The position numbers and the translations under genes are program-made. Below are positions 55,808 to 64,000 of a stretch of 64,000 nt of DNA, one piece after another. This DNA is from Variovorax sp. PBL-H6 (lineage in GTDB: Bacteria > Pseudomonadota > Gammaproteobacteria > Burkholderiales > Burkholderiaceae_C): positions 744,001 to 808,000 of the forward strand of contig NZ_LR594660.1 in assembly GCF_901827155.1 (NCBI RefSeq). The letters are read 5' to 3'. The notes beneath the pieces are model-generated. The model searched no databases. It saw nothing but the letters and a program-made list of their open reading frames with translations, and was not told the DNA's origin. Numbering within the stretch: the stretch's first letter is position 1; each line of letters begins with the position of its first letter.

Positions 55808-56773
55808 TTAGTAATTGCCGACTGCCACGCGGGTCACGTAGAGGTCTACGCCAGCCGGCGCAGGGACCCGGGCCGCCAGGATTGCCGTGTAAGGCAAGAT
55901 GCCCGTACCTGTCGTGGCGGGTGAGCGAACGCGCTGGCTGCCGAGCTGCTCGTCGTAGTTCGCGACGATGATGTTGTTGTTGCGCTCCCACGCGGTGAAG
56001 GCGTCACTGGCGCTCACGCCGATGTTTGCCAGTAGCGCGTCCGCGTTCGCCCAGCCGCCTTCCGTGCTGGCGACAGCGCTCGAGGCGTCATACCGCTGGC
56101 TGAAGTAGTCGCGCGTGATGTCGCGGTCCGCATAGGACAGGAAGCGCATGCTGAAGTACGCTTCATAAGATGTGGCGACGCGAGACATCCGGCGCAGCGT
56201 TTCTTTCAGCTTCGGGTACTGCACGTCGTAGCCAGAGACGGTGATGCCGACATCGTCGCCGCTGTAGTTCATCAAACCATCCGCAGCCATCCGCGTGCCC
56301 GGCGCCAAAAGGCTGTCCGAGCCCGCGGAGACGATGGAGATGTTGCGGTAGTAGAGCGTTGTGCCATCCACGGGCTTCTGGAGTTGTCCGGAGACGAATA
56401 CGCACCATGCGTTTCCGTAGCCGTCTTTCGCGGCCTGGGCCCCTGCGTCGCTGATGAGCGTATTGAGCTGGCGGAATGCGCTTGATTGCAGATTACAGTT
56501 GCCGGCGCCGTCGATGGTGCTGGTCACCAGGCCGAAGAACTGGCCGGCCGGGAGCGTCTCGGCTTCGTACGCACGCGTCTCGTACACGGCCTGAAGGCCC
56601 TGTCGAATGTCCTGCATACGGCGGTCGTTGTCGATGTTCTGCTTCAAGCCGAGCCAGGGGCCCACGGCTCCGATGACCATGAACGAGACGATGGTGATGA
56701 CCGAAAGCGCGATGAGCACCTCGGGGAGCGAGAAGCCTCGCTGGCGACGGGCGCCGAGGGTTGACTTAAGCAA
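55808..56773 (-). CDS. Prepilin-like minor pilin A
   Basis: Start chosen at TTG 56773, which has AAGGAG upstream and gives MLKSTLGARRQRG-FSLPEVLIALSVITIV, a class III prepilin leader with the G-F cleavage site and Glu5. The ATG at 56827 would overlap the upstream ATPase by 61 bases. About 300 mature residues with scattered Cys. Minor pilins with a large C-terminal part often form the pilus tip. The start overlaps the stop of the PilT-like gene. Confidence 0.78.
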   Translation of the reverse strand: MLKSTLGARRQRGFSLPEVLIALSVITIVSFMVIGAVGPWLGLKQNIDNDRRMQDIRQGLQAVYETRAYEAETLPAGQFFGLVTSTIDGAGNCNLQSSAFRQLNTLISDAGAQAAKDGYGNAWCVFVSGQLQKPVDGTTLYYRNISIVSAGSDSLLAPGTRMAADGLMNYSGDDVGITVSGYDVQYPKLKETLRRMSRVATSYEAYFSMRFLSYADRDITRDYFSQRYDASSAVASTEGGWANADALLANIGVSASDAFTAWERNNNIIVANYDEQLGSQRVRSPATTGTGILPYTAILAARVPAPAGVDLYVTRVAVGNY

Positions 56774-57848
56774 GGCCAAGCTCCTTTCGAAGGTTTGCGG
56801 GGTCGTAGGAGGCGTATAGCGCCTCATCTGCCGTGATGACCCCCGACCGAACGAAGTTGCGCAGCGTCGTGTTCAGGAGCACCTGGCCGAACGAGGAGCC
56901 GGTGTCCATGTGGTTGAAGATGGCGGACGTCTTGCCATCTCGGATGGCAGTCTTGATGTCGGGCGTGCAAATCATCAGCTCGGCGGCAAGCACACGGCCC
57001 TTCCCGTCCGCACGGGGAACGAGGGTCTGGGTCACGCAGCCAAGCAACGCCTGGGAGAGCACCATGTGGGCCCAGTCGCGGCGCTCGGCGCCGAACTCAC
57101 TGGTGAGCCGCTCCACACTTTGGCGTGCCGAGTTGGTGTGAAGCGAGCCGAGCACCAGGTGGCCCGTGGTCGCTGCCGCCAGCGCGGTCTTGATGGTCTC
57201 AAAGTCACGCAGCTCACCGATGAGCAGAATGTCGGGGTCTTCGCGCAGGGCAGCGCGCAAGCCGTTGGAGAACGAATTGGTGTCGCGGCCAATCTGGCGC
57301 TGGTCGACGAGGCAGGACTCCGAGGTGAGAAGGTACTCCACCGGGTCTTCCAGCGTGATGATGTGGGCGGACTTTGACTCGTTCAGGAAGTCGACGGTCG
57401 ATGCGAGCGTGGTGGTCTTGCCCGAGCCGGTGGCGCCCGTCACGAGCAGCAGCCCCTTCGATTGCGTAAGCAGGCGCTTCATGTAGCCGTCGGGCAGGCC
57501 AAGCTGCGCCAACGGCGGTGCCTTGTCCGGCAGGCGTCGCATTGCGACCGCCAGGCGGCGACCGTTGGTCAGATACAGGTTGCATCGGAAGCGGAACTGG
57601 CCAACCTTGATGGCGAAGTCGAGGTCCCCTGCTTTCTCCTCCAAAACACTCTGGATGTTTTCGGCGGGAACGCCGATATGCTGCTGGTGCTTCTTCAGCA
57701 GCGTCTGCATCTGGTCCCGCGTCACCTTGGACGATTCGGAGCGCACCACCTCGCCCTGGAGACGAACCCACATGGGGTCTCCTTCCTTCAGGATGATGTC
57801 GGTAACCTGCGGCTCGGCGGCGGCTTGCTGAATGAGTTCGGAGAGCAT
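56766..57848 (-). CDS. PilT-like retraction ATPase
   Basis: Encodes 360 residues. Core motifs: GATGSGKTTT (Walker A), LEDPVEYLLTSESCLVDQRQIG (Asp box; part LEDPVEYL), REDPDILLIGELRD (Walker B) and GHLVLGSLHTNSA (His box). The N-terminal half (QAAAEPQVTDIILKEGDPMW) is the PilT PAS-like domain. PilT ATPases disassemble type IV pili for retraction. Its presence suggests a dynamic pilus, perhaps for adhesion or DNA uptake or for pulling mating cells together. Confidence 0.92.
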   Translation of the reverse strand: MLSELIQQAAAEPQVTDIILKEGDPMWVRLQGEVVRSESSKVTRDQMQTLLKKHQQHIGVPAENIQSVLEEKAGDLDFAIKVGQFRFRCNLYLTNGRRLAVAMRRLPDKAPPLAQLGLPDGYMKRLLTQSKGLLLVTGATGSGKTTTLASTVDFLNESKSAHIITLEDPVEYLLTSESCLVDQRQIGRDTNSFSNGLRAALREDPDILLIGELRDFETIKTALAAATTGHLVLGSLHTNSARQSVERLTSEFGAERRDWAHMVLSQALLGCVTQTLVPRADGKGRVLAAELMICTPDIKTAIRDGKTSAIFNHMDTGSSFGQVLLNTTLRNFVRSGVITADEALYASYDPANLRKELGLA

Positions 57849-57860
57849 CAGAGGGGTGGT

Positions 57861-58814
57861 TTAGATTTGCTGGATGGCACGCATGGTCACGTAGCCCCCA
57901 AAGGGGTTGGGCGCGCGGAACACCATCGTGAAAGGCGGTTCGCTGGTCTCGCTGTCCTGCCAACTCGAGGCTTCGATGGGTGCTCCCCATCCGGACACGA
58001 GCTCATCTGAGGCCAAGCCGAGGACCAGAGGGAGATTGGTCTGGGGCACCCACGTGCTGCCGACCAGGGACACCAGCGGGCGGTACGTGTCGAGGCACTG
58101 AAGCTCGTTGATTGCTCGCAAGCTCGGGTTCGCAAGGTCAATGCTCTCGTCGGTCAGGCAGGGATTTCCGGCCACGCCCGGGCCCGACGGACCGAAAGGC
58201 GTGCGGAAGTAGTTGACCGAGATGTTCTTCTCGGCGTCCTGCAGCATGCGTGCCTTGAAGAAGGCCTGCGCCTTCAGGGCCACACGCTCCAGGCGGCGCT
58301 GCGTCTCCAGTAGGGCCGCCCGATGGATGTCGCGGGAGTCCATCGTGATGAACTGCCGGGGGCTGCACGGCAGCGACTCGTCTGTGCATGACTTGAATTC
58401 GCCAGTCGCGGCGAAGCTCGCCAGGTCGGGAGGATTCGTCTCGTCCGTCTCGCTTGGATAGAAGAGCACAATACGCCGGTAGAGCAACCCCGACTCGCCA
58501 GGCAGTAGGTTCGACATGGCGCCACTCAGCCCGTGCCGTACGGGGATGTTGGCGCCTGCGAAGATGTCTCCGAACGTGACGCCGTTTCCGGCCGACGGAT
58601 TGTCCAGCTCGGTCGCGTGCTGCTGGTACAGGCCCATGACCTGGGTCTTGTACTGCTCGAGCAGGGCCTGCATCTTGGCGGGGCGTCGATTGGCTTCCTC
58701 GCGAGTAAGCAGGCCGGAGTAGCCCAGAACGATGGACAGGGCCACCACGCTCGCCATCAAGACGAACACGAGCAGGCCGAAGCCCTCTTGGCGCACGGGC
58801 CGCAGCCTGCTCAT
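57861..58814 (-). CDS. Prepilin-like minor pilin B
   Basis: Start ATG 58814 gives MSRLRPVRQEG-FGLLVFVLMASVVALSIV, with a G-F cleavage-like site and a hydrophobic helix but no Glu5. About 305 residues follow, with Cys pairs (CTDESLPCSPR, NPCLTDE). Probably a minor pilin or pseudopilin of the pilus tip. Confidence 0.72.
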   Translation of the reverse strand: MSRLRPVRQEGFGLLVFVLMASVVALSIVLGYSGLLTREEANRRPAKMQALLEQYKTQVMGLYQQHATELDNPSAGNGVTFGDIFAGANIPVRHGLSGAMSNLLPGESGLLYRRIVLFYPSETDETNPPDLASFAATGEFKSCTDESLPCSPRQFITMDSRDIHRAALLETQRRLERVALKAQAFFKARMLQDAEKNISVNYFRTPFGPSGPGVAGNPCLTDESIDLANPSLRAINELQCLDTYRPLVSLVGSTWVPQTNLPLVLGLASDELVSGWGAPIEASSWQDSETSEPPFTMVFRAPNPFGGYVTMRAIQQI

Positions 58815-58837
58815 GATGGCGTCCTTCCCGGCTTGGA

Positions 58838-59440
58838 TTAGCGGGTTTCGTCGAACAGGATGTCGAACGTGCCCGGGGTGTCCGAGGACAGGTTCACGTC
58901 GGTGCGGCACTTGTCCGTGGAAAAGTCGCCCTTCGATTCCGGGTTGCCGTTGCACTCGTTCAGGCCTTGGCGCACGACGTCGACCGGAACGTTCGAGAAG
59001 CGCACGTAGTAGCGCTTCCACGTGGTCCCGCTGATGACGACCGATTCGGGCGCATCAGGGAACGATGCAGTGACTTCAGAGCCAAGCTTGTCGAACTTGA
59101 TGGCGCCCGTGGTGGTATCCGTCGGGTACTTGGCCATGTAGGCACTCGTCCAGTTGGTACCGAAGGTGCGCGCGCAGTAGTTGTTCGCGGGAACCGCGGC
59201 GGCGACGGGGTCGAACAGAGCCTTTGCGTTCTTGACGTAGCAGCCGGTGTCGAGCTTCAGCTTGATGTTGGCTTCGCCAATCTGCTTGCCCAGGTTCAGC
59301 ATGGCCTGTGCCTTCGTGCGCGCGCCGTCGAATGCGCTGGCCGCAAGCAAGGCCATGATGGTGAGAATCGTAAGCACGACCAGCGCTTCGATGAGGGAGA
59401 AGCCGCGCTGGCGCAGCGAACGATTGCGGGGGGTTTTCAT
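58838..59440 (-). CDS. Type IV prepilin-like protein C (with Glu5)
   Basis: Encodes 200 residues from ATG 59440. MKTPRNRSLRQRG-FSLIEALVVLTILTIM is a textbook class III leader: basic, ends in G, then F and E at mature position 5. The mature domain has about four Cys including C-terminal CNGNPESKGDFSTDKC, the typical disulfide loop. CCTACAC on the minus strand (59473-59479) could be the -10. This may be the main pilin or an initiating minor pilin for the second pilus locus. Confidence 0.88.
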   Translation of the reverse strand: MKTPRNRSLRQRGFSLIEALVVLTILTIMALLAASAFDGARTKAQAMLNLGKQIGEANIKLKLDTGCYVKNAKALFDPVAAAVPANNYCARTFGTNWTSAYMAKYPTDTTTGAIKFDKLGSEVTASFPDAPESVVISGTTWKRYYVRFSNVPVDVVRQGLNECNGNPESKGDFSTDKCRTDVNLSSDTPGTFDILFDETR

Positions 59441-59670
59441 GGAGGGTAATCCTTAGACCGATGTAGGCCTGTGGTGTAGGGAAGAACTTTTATGCATCCG
59501 CAATCACGGGCTATCAGGCCCGCACGCTGGAGCACCTTTGCACTCGCCTCGCGCTCTCACGCAGGACTCGCACCTGACGTCTAGCAACCACGCCTCAGAA
59601 ATCAGGGCAAGCTGGCCGCTTTTTTGCAATAGCTGCTCGAAACACGCCCTCATGCGCAGCGCACGGACAA

Positions 59671-59692
59671 AGGCCCCAACGAGGGGCCTTGA
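59671..59692 (-). terminator. Terminator-like hairpin after the GspF-type gene
   Basis: AAGGCCC/GGGCCTT stem; on the minus strand it is followed by TTGT. It lies beyond the stop of the 403-aa platform gene. The flanking 59693-59755 holds an AACCTAT/ATAGGTT repeat at 59746-59765. Confidence 0.6.
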
Positions 59693-59755
59693 CAAAGCTC
59701 ACGATAAGGCGCGGGATGTCTACTTGACAGTGCTATTAGGCTGAAACCTATGGCG

Positions 59756-60967
59756 TTATAGGTTCGACATTACCGAGGCCATCATGGGATAGTAGGTCAT
59801 CACAAAGACCAGCAGCAGGCCCAAGCCGACGAACAACACCGACAGCAACTTGACGTTTTCTTGCAGCAGGTCGGTCATCACTCGAACGTCTTCCTCGAGG
59901 TTCTTGGCCATCTCTGTCATGCCCTGCACGATGGAGCCCGAGGACACTGCGGCCTTGATACCGTTCATGACGACCGGCGGGAACCCCGCATTGGTCACGG
60001 CGTCGTCCAGCGGCCGGCCCGCGTCGATGAGCTTGCCCATCTTGTGAAAGGCGCGCTTGGAGTCCAGACGCTTTGCCGAGTCGCCAACGATGACCGCCGC
60101 CTCTTTCGCAGGAATCGCCGCGTCATAGAGCAGCACGAAGCTGTTCCAAAGTGCGGCGTGGTCCGACTTCACGGATAGCGTACGCAGCGACTCGATGCGG
60201 TCGAGCATGTCCTTGAAGGTCTGCGACCTCAGGAAGTATGCGATGCCTGCGAAGGCGCCGAAGTACAAGCACGACGAGATAACCGTCGTGGTCGTGTGTC
60301 GGGGCAGCCCACCATTGAACAACTTCACGAATTCAAAGTAGTTGGCGATGAAGGGCGAGAAGCTCAACCGCAGTCCGGTCTGCTTCAGGAAGGTCAACGT
60401 CATCGGGGCCATGAATACGATGGCAGCCCAGATGAAGAGAACCATGAAGACCGCCATCACCTTCGGGATGCGGAACGTCGAGCTCACCGAGCGACGGATG
60501 GCATCCGTGCGCTGGATTTCCTCGCCTAGCGAGATGAAGGACGTGGCCGCCTTGCCCGCCTCGGCGGTCGACTTGATGGAAAGGCAATCCCGGCGGGGAA
60601 ACCCGGCGGCCAGCATTGCCTGGTGCTCGGACTGACCGTCAATCATCGCCTGCCGCATAATCATCACGGCCTGACGCAGGCGCGGGTCGCTCACATAGTC
60701 GATGGCCGACTCAAGGCCATCGCCCAACGATTTGCCGTTCTGGATGCGGCGGCCCAGCGTGATGTAGAAGCGGGCAAGCTCCTGGGTGTCGAACTCTTTG
60801 CTGAAGACGCCCTTGATGGTGCCTCCAGCGTTGAGCGTCACGCGCAGTGGCTTGAAGCCAGCCCGCTTGAGACGAGCGTAAGCGAGCGGCTTGCTGGCTG
60901 CGTGCACCATCCCGTTGAGGACCATCCCCCGCCCGTTCTTAGCCGTGTAGTTGTATGCGCGTTCCAT
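59756..60967 (-). CDS. Type IV pilus platform protein, GspF/PilC family (second copy)
   Basis: Encodes 403 residues from ATG 60967. Two GspF domains (residues ~70-200, 265-380) with hydrophobic segments MAVFMVLFIWAAIVFMAPMT, SCLYFGAFAGIAYFL and LFVGLGLLLVFVMTYYPMM. It partners the second PilB-type ATPase. Shares only the family fold with the first copy at 45.6 kb. Confidence 0.92.
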   Translation of the reverse strand: MERAYNYTAKNGRGMVLNGMVHAASKPLAYARLKRAGFKPLRVTLNAGGTIKGVFSKEFDTQELARFYITLGRRIQNGKSLGDGLESAIDYVSDPRLRQAVMIMRQAMIDGQSEHQAMLAAGFPRRDCLSIKSTAEAGKAATSFISLGEEIQRTDAIRRSVSSTFRIPKVMAVFMVLFIWAAIVFMAPMTLTFLKQTGLRLSFSPFIANYFEFVKLFNGGLPRHTTTTVISSCLYFGAFAGIAYFLRSQTFKDMLDRIESLRTLSVKSDHAALWNSFVLLYDAAIPAKEAAVIVGDSAKRLDSKRAFHKMGKLIDAGRPLDDAVTNAGFPPVVMNGIKAAVSSGSIVQGMTEMAKNLEEDVRVMTDLLQENVKLLSVLFVGLGLLLVFVMTYYPMMASVMSNL

Positions 60968-61010
60968 TGAGTCGAAAGCCGATGTGTTGGTTGACGTCTA
61001 GCGCTGTGGC

Positions 61011-62987
61011 TTAAACGCTCTTGTTGGCAACGCGTTCGAGTTCCTCGCGACTGGTGATGCCCTGGGCAACGAGCCCCAGGCCGCAGGCCCACATCGACTT
61101 GCTCTCAGGAAGGCCCGCCCGCGCCACAGCGGTGGGCGTTGCGCCCTGCTCTACCAGCTCACGCACCGCTGGGGACATTTCGAGAAGCTCATAGACCATC
61201 CGGCGCCCACGGAATCCGGTGAAGTTGCAGTGAGGGCAGCCCCGGCCGGCGCGGCGAGGATTCTTCGCCATGTTCCCGAGGTAGCTCGCGTCTGCCAGCA
61301 GTTCGTGCGTTTCGACCGTGTCGTCGGGCACGGCGCAGGCGTCGCACAGCGTCTGGACCAGCCGCTGCGCCAGGATGCCCAGCAAGGAGGCGCCCAGCAG
61401 ATTCGAGTCGACCTGCAGTGCCTTCAGGCGCGCCAGAGCCGACACCGCGCTGTTCGTGTGCAGCGTGGCGAACACCAAGTGGCCAGTATTGGCCGCATCC
61501 ATACAGATGGATGCGACTTCCTTGTCCCGGACTTCGCCCACCAGAATCACGTCGGGCGCGTTCCGAAGGAGCGCCTTGAGCCAGACGTTGTACTCGTCCC
61601 CTTCGTTCGATGCGTCCTTGCGCACTTCGAATTGCAGCCAGAGCCCGTGCTTGTACTCAATTGGGTTTTCGATGGACTGGATGCTGCGCTCGACGGCATC
61701 GATGTCCTTTAGCAGCGCGTAGAGGGAGGTGGTCTTCCCTGAGCCGGTCGGGCCCGTCACCAGGAAGAATCCTGTGGCTGTGCGGGACACGCGAGACAGC
61801 GCCTTGCGGGTTTGGTCGTCGAAGGGCAGCCGAGACAGGTCCGTGGCGGCGGAGTTCTTGTCAAGAATCCGGATGACGGCACTGTTGATGCCGCGGGACT
61901 GGGCAAGCTCCAGGCGGAAGCCGAAGCGCGATGCGATGTCGTGGTGTTCCTTCTTGTCCTCGTCGGTGAACTCGACGACGGTTTCCTTCGGACGCAGCCG
62001 CAGCTCTTCCGCCTTGGTGTTGTCCTGGACCATCTTGGTCAGCAACCGCTTGTACATCGAGATGTCGATGGTGCGAAATATTTGGCCGACACCGTTCACC
62101 TTCAGGCGCACGATGCCCACGTGTTCCGACTGGTACAGGTAGAGGTCGGAGGCACCGGAATAGCACGCATGGCGCAGCAACGAGAAGTAGATGGTGCGAA
62201 TCAACCCAAGGGTCGAGTCGTCTTCGTCCTGACGCCGCGAGAGGGCGCTCTTCTCTGTGTACTCCTTGACCGCCAGGTCGAAGGCCTCAGCCGTGTTTGC
62301 GAAGAACTTCAGATAGACGTTCTGGATGGTGTGCTCGCTGGCCACCACCACCTCTGCGCGAGACTCCTGGTAGAAGGAGTTCAGTGCAGCGTTGACAGTG
62401 TCGGCGTCGGGGACAGCGACCATCAGCGTACCGTCCGGCCGGCGACCGACCGGGACGAACTTCTTGAAGTCCGTCAATTCGAGGCCAGCGAGGTCCTCTG
62501 CCTTGATGTCGTCGACCTTCTCGGCACCGAAGTACTCGAAGCCTGTCTGCAGGCTCACGGCCTCGGCCACGCGCTCCCCGGTGAGAAAGCCGAAGTCGCG
62601 CATGATTTGCGCTAGGGACTCCTTGGTTTCGCTCGCGCGGTTGAGCGCGATGTCGACGTGCGACTGCTTGACACCCATGCCCAGCAGAATCTTCTCCAGC
62701 GACTTCTTGGAGAAGATTTCGTCCGTGCGTGGCGCATGTTGGGGGCGCAATGCCACCGCACGGCCAGTCTCGAGCGCCGGTAGGGGCAGCACTTGTGCGG
62801 TGTTCACGACCACGGGTTCAGCGGAGAGAACCGTGCGCGCGGGAGCCTCCTCGCGCGACGAGGCCGGAGGCACGACGTGCTCGGGCTCCCGGGGGCGCGA
62901 GGCGGCGTGCGCCGGCCTGGCGGGGGAGAGTACGGACGTCTTGCTGCGCGAGCCGGAGAGGAAGTCGAAGGGAGAGGGTTTTGCCAT
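61011..62987 (-). CDS. Type IV pilus assembly ATPase, GspE/PilB family (second copy)
   Basis: Encodes 658 residues. Low-complexity N-terminus, a T2SSE_N domain (residues ~100-210, GFEYFGAEKVDDIKAEDL), then the ATPase: GPTGSGKTTSLYALL (Walker A), IENPIEYKHGLWLQF (Asp box), APDVILVGEVRD (Walker B), GHLVFATLHTNSA (His box), and the CxxC pair near the C-terminus (CDACAVPDDTV, CPHCNFTGFRG). Stop at 61011 lies 43 bases before the platform gene. The only clear PilB of the second locus. Confidence 0.95.
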   Translation of the reverse strand: MAKPSPFDFLSGSRSKTSVLSPARPAHAASRPREPEHVVPPASSREEAPARTVLSAEPVVVNTAQVLPLPALETGRAVALRPQHAPRTDEIFSKKSLEKILLGMGVKQSHVDIALNRASETKESLAQIMRDFGFLTGERVAEAVSLQTGFEYFGAEKVDDIKAEDLAGLELTDFKKFVPVGRRPDGTLMVAVPDADTVNAALNSFYQESRAEVVVASEHTIQNVYLKFFANTAEAFDLAVKEYTEKSALSRRQDEDDSTLGLIRTIYFSLLRHACYSGASDLYLYQSEHVGIVRLKVNGVGQIFRTIDISMYKRLLTKMVQDNTKAEELRLRPKETVVEFTDEDKKEHHDIASRFGFRLELAQSRGINSAVIRILDKNSAATDLSRLPFDDQTRKALSRVSRTATGFFLVTGPTGSGKTTSLYALLKDIDAVERSIQSIENPIEYKHGLWLQFEVRKDASNEGDEYNVWLKALLRNAPDVILVGEVRDKEVASICMDAANTGHLVFATLHTNSAVSALARLKALQVDSNLLGASLLGILAQRLVQTLCDACAVPDDTVETHELLADASYLGNMAKNPRRAGRGCPHCNFTGFRGRRMVYELLEMSPAVRELVEQGATPTAVARAGLPESKSMWACGLGLVAQGITSREELERVANKSV

Positions 62988-63003
62988 GGTTTCTGGTTTC
63001 GGC

Positions 63004-63543
63004 TCAGGGAGCGGGGGTCAGGTCGCCGTAGACGCGAAGCCCGAGTTCGTAGGCCTGGTCCTGGACCTTCAGGTGCACGACGCTCAGCGGATGTGCCTGC
63101 ATGTCCTTGATGTAGCGCAGCAGGCCCAGGTAGTCCGAGTAGGTGCCGCGAATATTGACCCGCATGCTCTGCACCTTGGTGCCAGGAATGACTTCGGTGA
63201 GCGTGTCCAGCGGCGACATGCTGCCGCTCGCGGCAAACTTGCCCGGCGCGACGGACGCCACAGTGACTGCGTGAGGCAGCCGACGGTTGTAGACGTCAAG
63301 CATCACCGCGGTGACCGCGTCCTGGAGCGACTTAGAAGACGTGTCGGGCGTGAGTTGACTGCTGAGCTCCTGATGGGCGCGCTCGGCTTCCTTCGCGGCG
63401 CGTTGCACGGATGCGAGGCGCGTTTTTGCGGACTCGGCCTCCTGCGACCACTGCTTGACGTAGTAGCCGCTAGTCGCTGCGATAGCGACCAGCGCTACCA
63501 ACAGGAGTTTCGCAGTTGACTGTGACTTGGATGACATTGACAC
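63004..63543 (-). CDS. PilO/GspM-like inner-membrane protein (179 aa)
   Basis: ATG at 63543 (or 63537). One N-terminal membrane helix (AKLLLVALVAIAATSGYYV), a coiled-coil linker (WSQEAESAKTRLASVQRAAKEA), then an alpha/beta domain (MRVNIRGTYSDYLGLLRYIK) typical of PilO or GspM-type assembly proteins. It overlaps the 5'-truncated upstream gene by 74 bases in another frame. Confidence 0.7.
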   Translation of the reverse strand: MSMSSKSQSTAKLLLVALVAIAATSGYYVKQWSQEAESAKTRLASVQRAAKEAERAHQELSSQLTPDTSSKSLQDAVTAVMLDVYNRRLPHAVTVASVAPGKFAASGSMSPLDTLTEVIPGTKVQSMRVNIRGTYSDYLGLLRYIKDMQAHPLSVVHLKVQDQAYELGLRVYGDLTPAP

Positions 63544-64000
63544 CTCCGCTCACCCCGGGCATTGTTTTCGTGCACTCTTCTGGAGGGGTGAGCTTCAGAA
63601 GCTGTTGAATCTCTTCGTTTCGCAGTTCGCTGAGCGCGCTGGGCTTGTTGTTCACGAAGCCGCCAGTGGTCAGGGGCATCGACACCACATAGGTTTCGCG
63701 CGCAGCGGTCGCATCGACCACCAAGGTGGAGCGAGGAGCCCAAATCGCAGCTGCACGTTCTGAGAGACGAGCAATATCTAGCGACTGGCTTTTGCCAAAA
63801 CTGACCAGTGAGCTTGCAATCAGCGTCTGGTTCTTTCGGTCGAAGGCATCTGCCTTCTTCTGAGAAAACGAAATGGACGACTTCGTACTGGCCAAGCCGG
63901 TCTTGAGCACCGCGGCATAACCGGCGGTACCGATGGCCGCAGCGGCAGCGACCATGACGGCGCCATTCAAGAGCGAACTGACAGAGATGCCGTTCCACTC
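63470..64000 (-). CDS. PilN-like inner-membrane pilus protein, 5' truncated
   Basis: The frame is open to the right edge of the window (177 codons without a start), so the beginning lies outside. It reads WNGISVSSLLNGAVMVAAA, then an N-terminal membrane segment (IGTAGYAAVLK), a Lys/Ser-rich linker and a small beta domain (STLVVDATAARETYVVSM...ECTKTMPGVSGG). PilN and PilO are usually adjacent, and this gene overlaps the PilO-like gene. Confidence 0.65.
   Translation of the reverse strand, partial: EWNGISVSSLLNGAVMVAAAAAIGTAGYAAVLKTGLASTKSSISFSQKKADAFDRKNQTLIASSLVSFGKSQSLDIARLSERAAAIWAPRSTLVVDATAARETYVVSMPLTTGGFVNNKPSALSELRNEEIQQLLKLTPPEECTKTMPGVSGGVNVIQVTVNCETPVGSAGRYRSD

Overview
The window looks like part of a large conjugative element (megaplasmid or ICE) of a GC-rich proteobacterium. 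This rests on an F-type conjugation block with a coupling protein, two plasmid-style type IV pilus loci, a large tRNA array, its own RecA, RadA, DHFR and class II ribonucleotide reductase, and several unrecognised small genes. GC-rich codon use, AGGAG-type ribosome sites and sigma70-like promoters fit a beta- or gammaproteobacterial host, perhaps Burkholderiales, but the sequence alone does not fix the host. No replication origin, relaxase or integrase could be identified with confidence.

Layout. 1-7.7 kb: end of an F-type mating-pair-formation operon (traW end, traU, trbC, traN) and a TraD/VirD4-like coupling ATPase, then two small genes. 8.6-17.3 kb: monomeric B12-dependent ribonucleotide reductase, radA with a membrane partner gene, two unknown genes, a uracil-DNA-glycosylase-like gene and a HerA-like ATPase with an apparent DUF5710-like insert. 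17.4-17.8 kb: a YiaA-like membrane protein. 18.0-30.8 kb: a strong promoter, a ~960-nt structured leader with a boxA-like site, then 41 tRNA genes or tRNA candidates. Interspersed among them are three HNH endonuclease genes, short proteins and tRNA-like structures that are not standard tRNAs. Two more tRNAs, both initiator-like, lie alone at 35.8 and 47.3 kb. The set covers 18 amino acids; I found no Asp or Glu tRNA and only the AGA/AGG-reading Arg tRNAs.

30.8-44 kb: accessory genes. These include an RF1-like release factor interrupted by an in-frame UGA, two SecB-like chaperones, a SLOG/DprA-like protein, a cysteine phosphatase, a NADAR-like protein, a secreted ASH-type repeat protein, a bacterial Pnkp-type RNA end-healing and sealing enzyme, and recA. 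44-64 kb: two type IV pilus loci with two assembly ATPases, two platform proteins, a PilT-like ATPase, a lipoprotein secretin, major and minor (pre)pilins and PilN/O/P-like parts, with an isolated small gene (divergent strong promoter) and folA between them.

Working idea. The tRNA array, release-factor homologue and Pnkp-type RNA repair enzyme together suggest a translation-maintenance or translation-repair cargo, for example resistance to host anticodon nucleases or supply of tRNAs during element expression. This is inference. The most unusual parts are the tRNA-like RNAs with defective or absent anticodon arms, the UGA-interrupted release factor and the domain insertion in the HerA-like ATPase.
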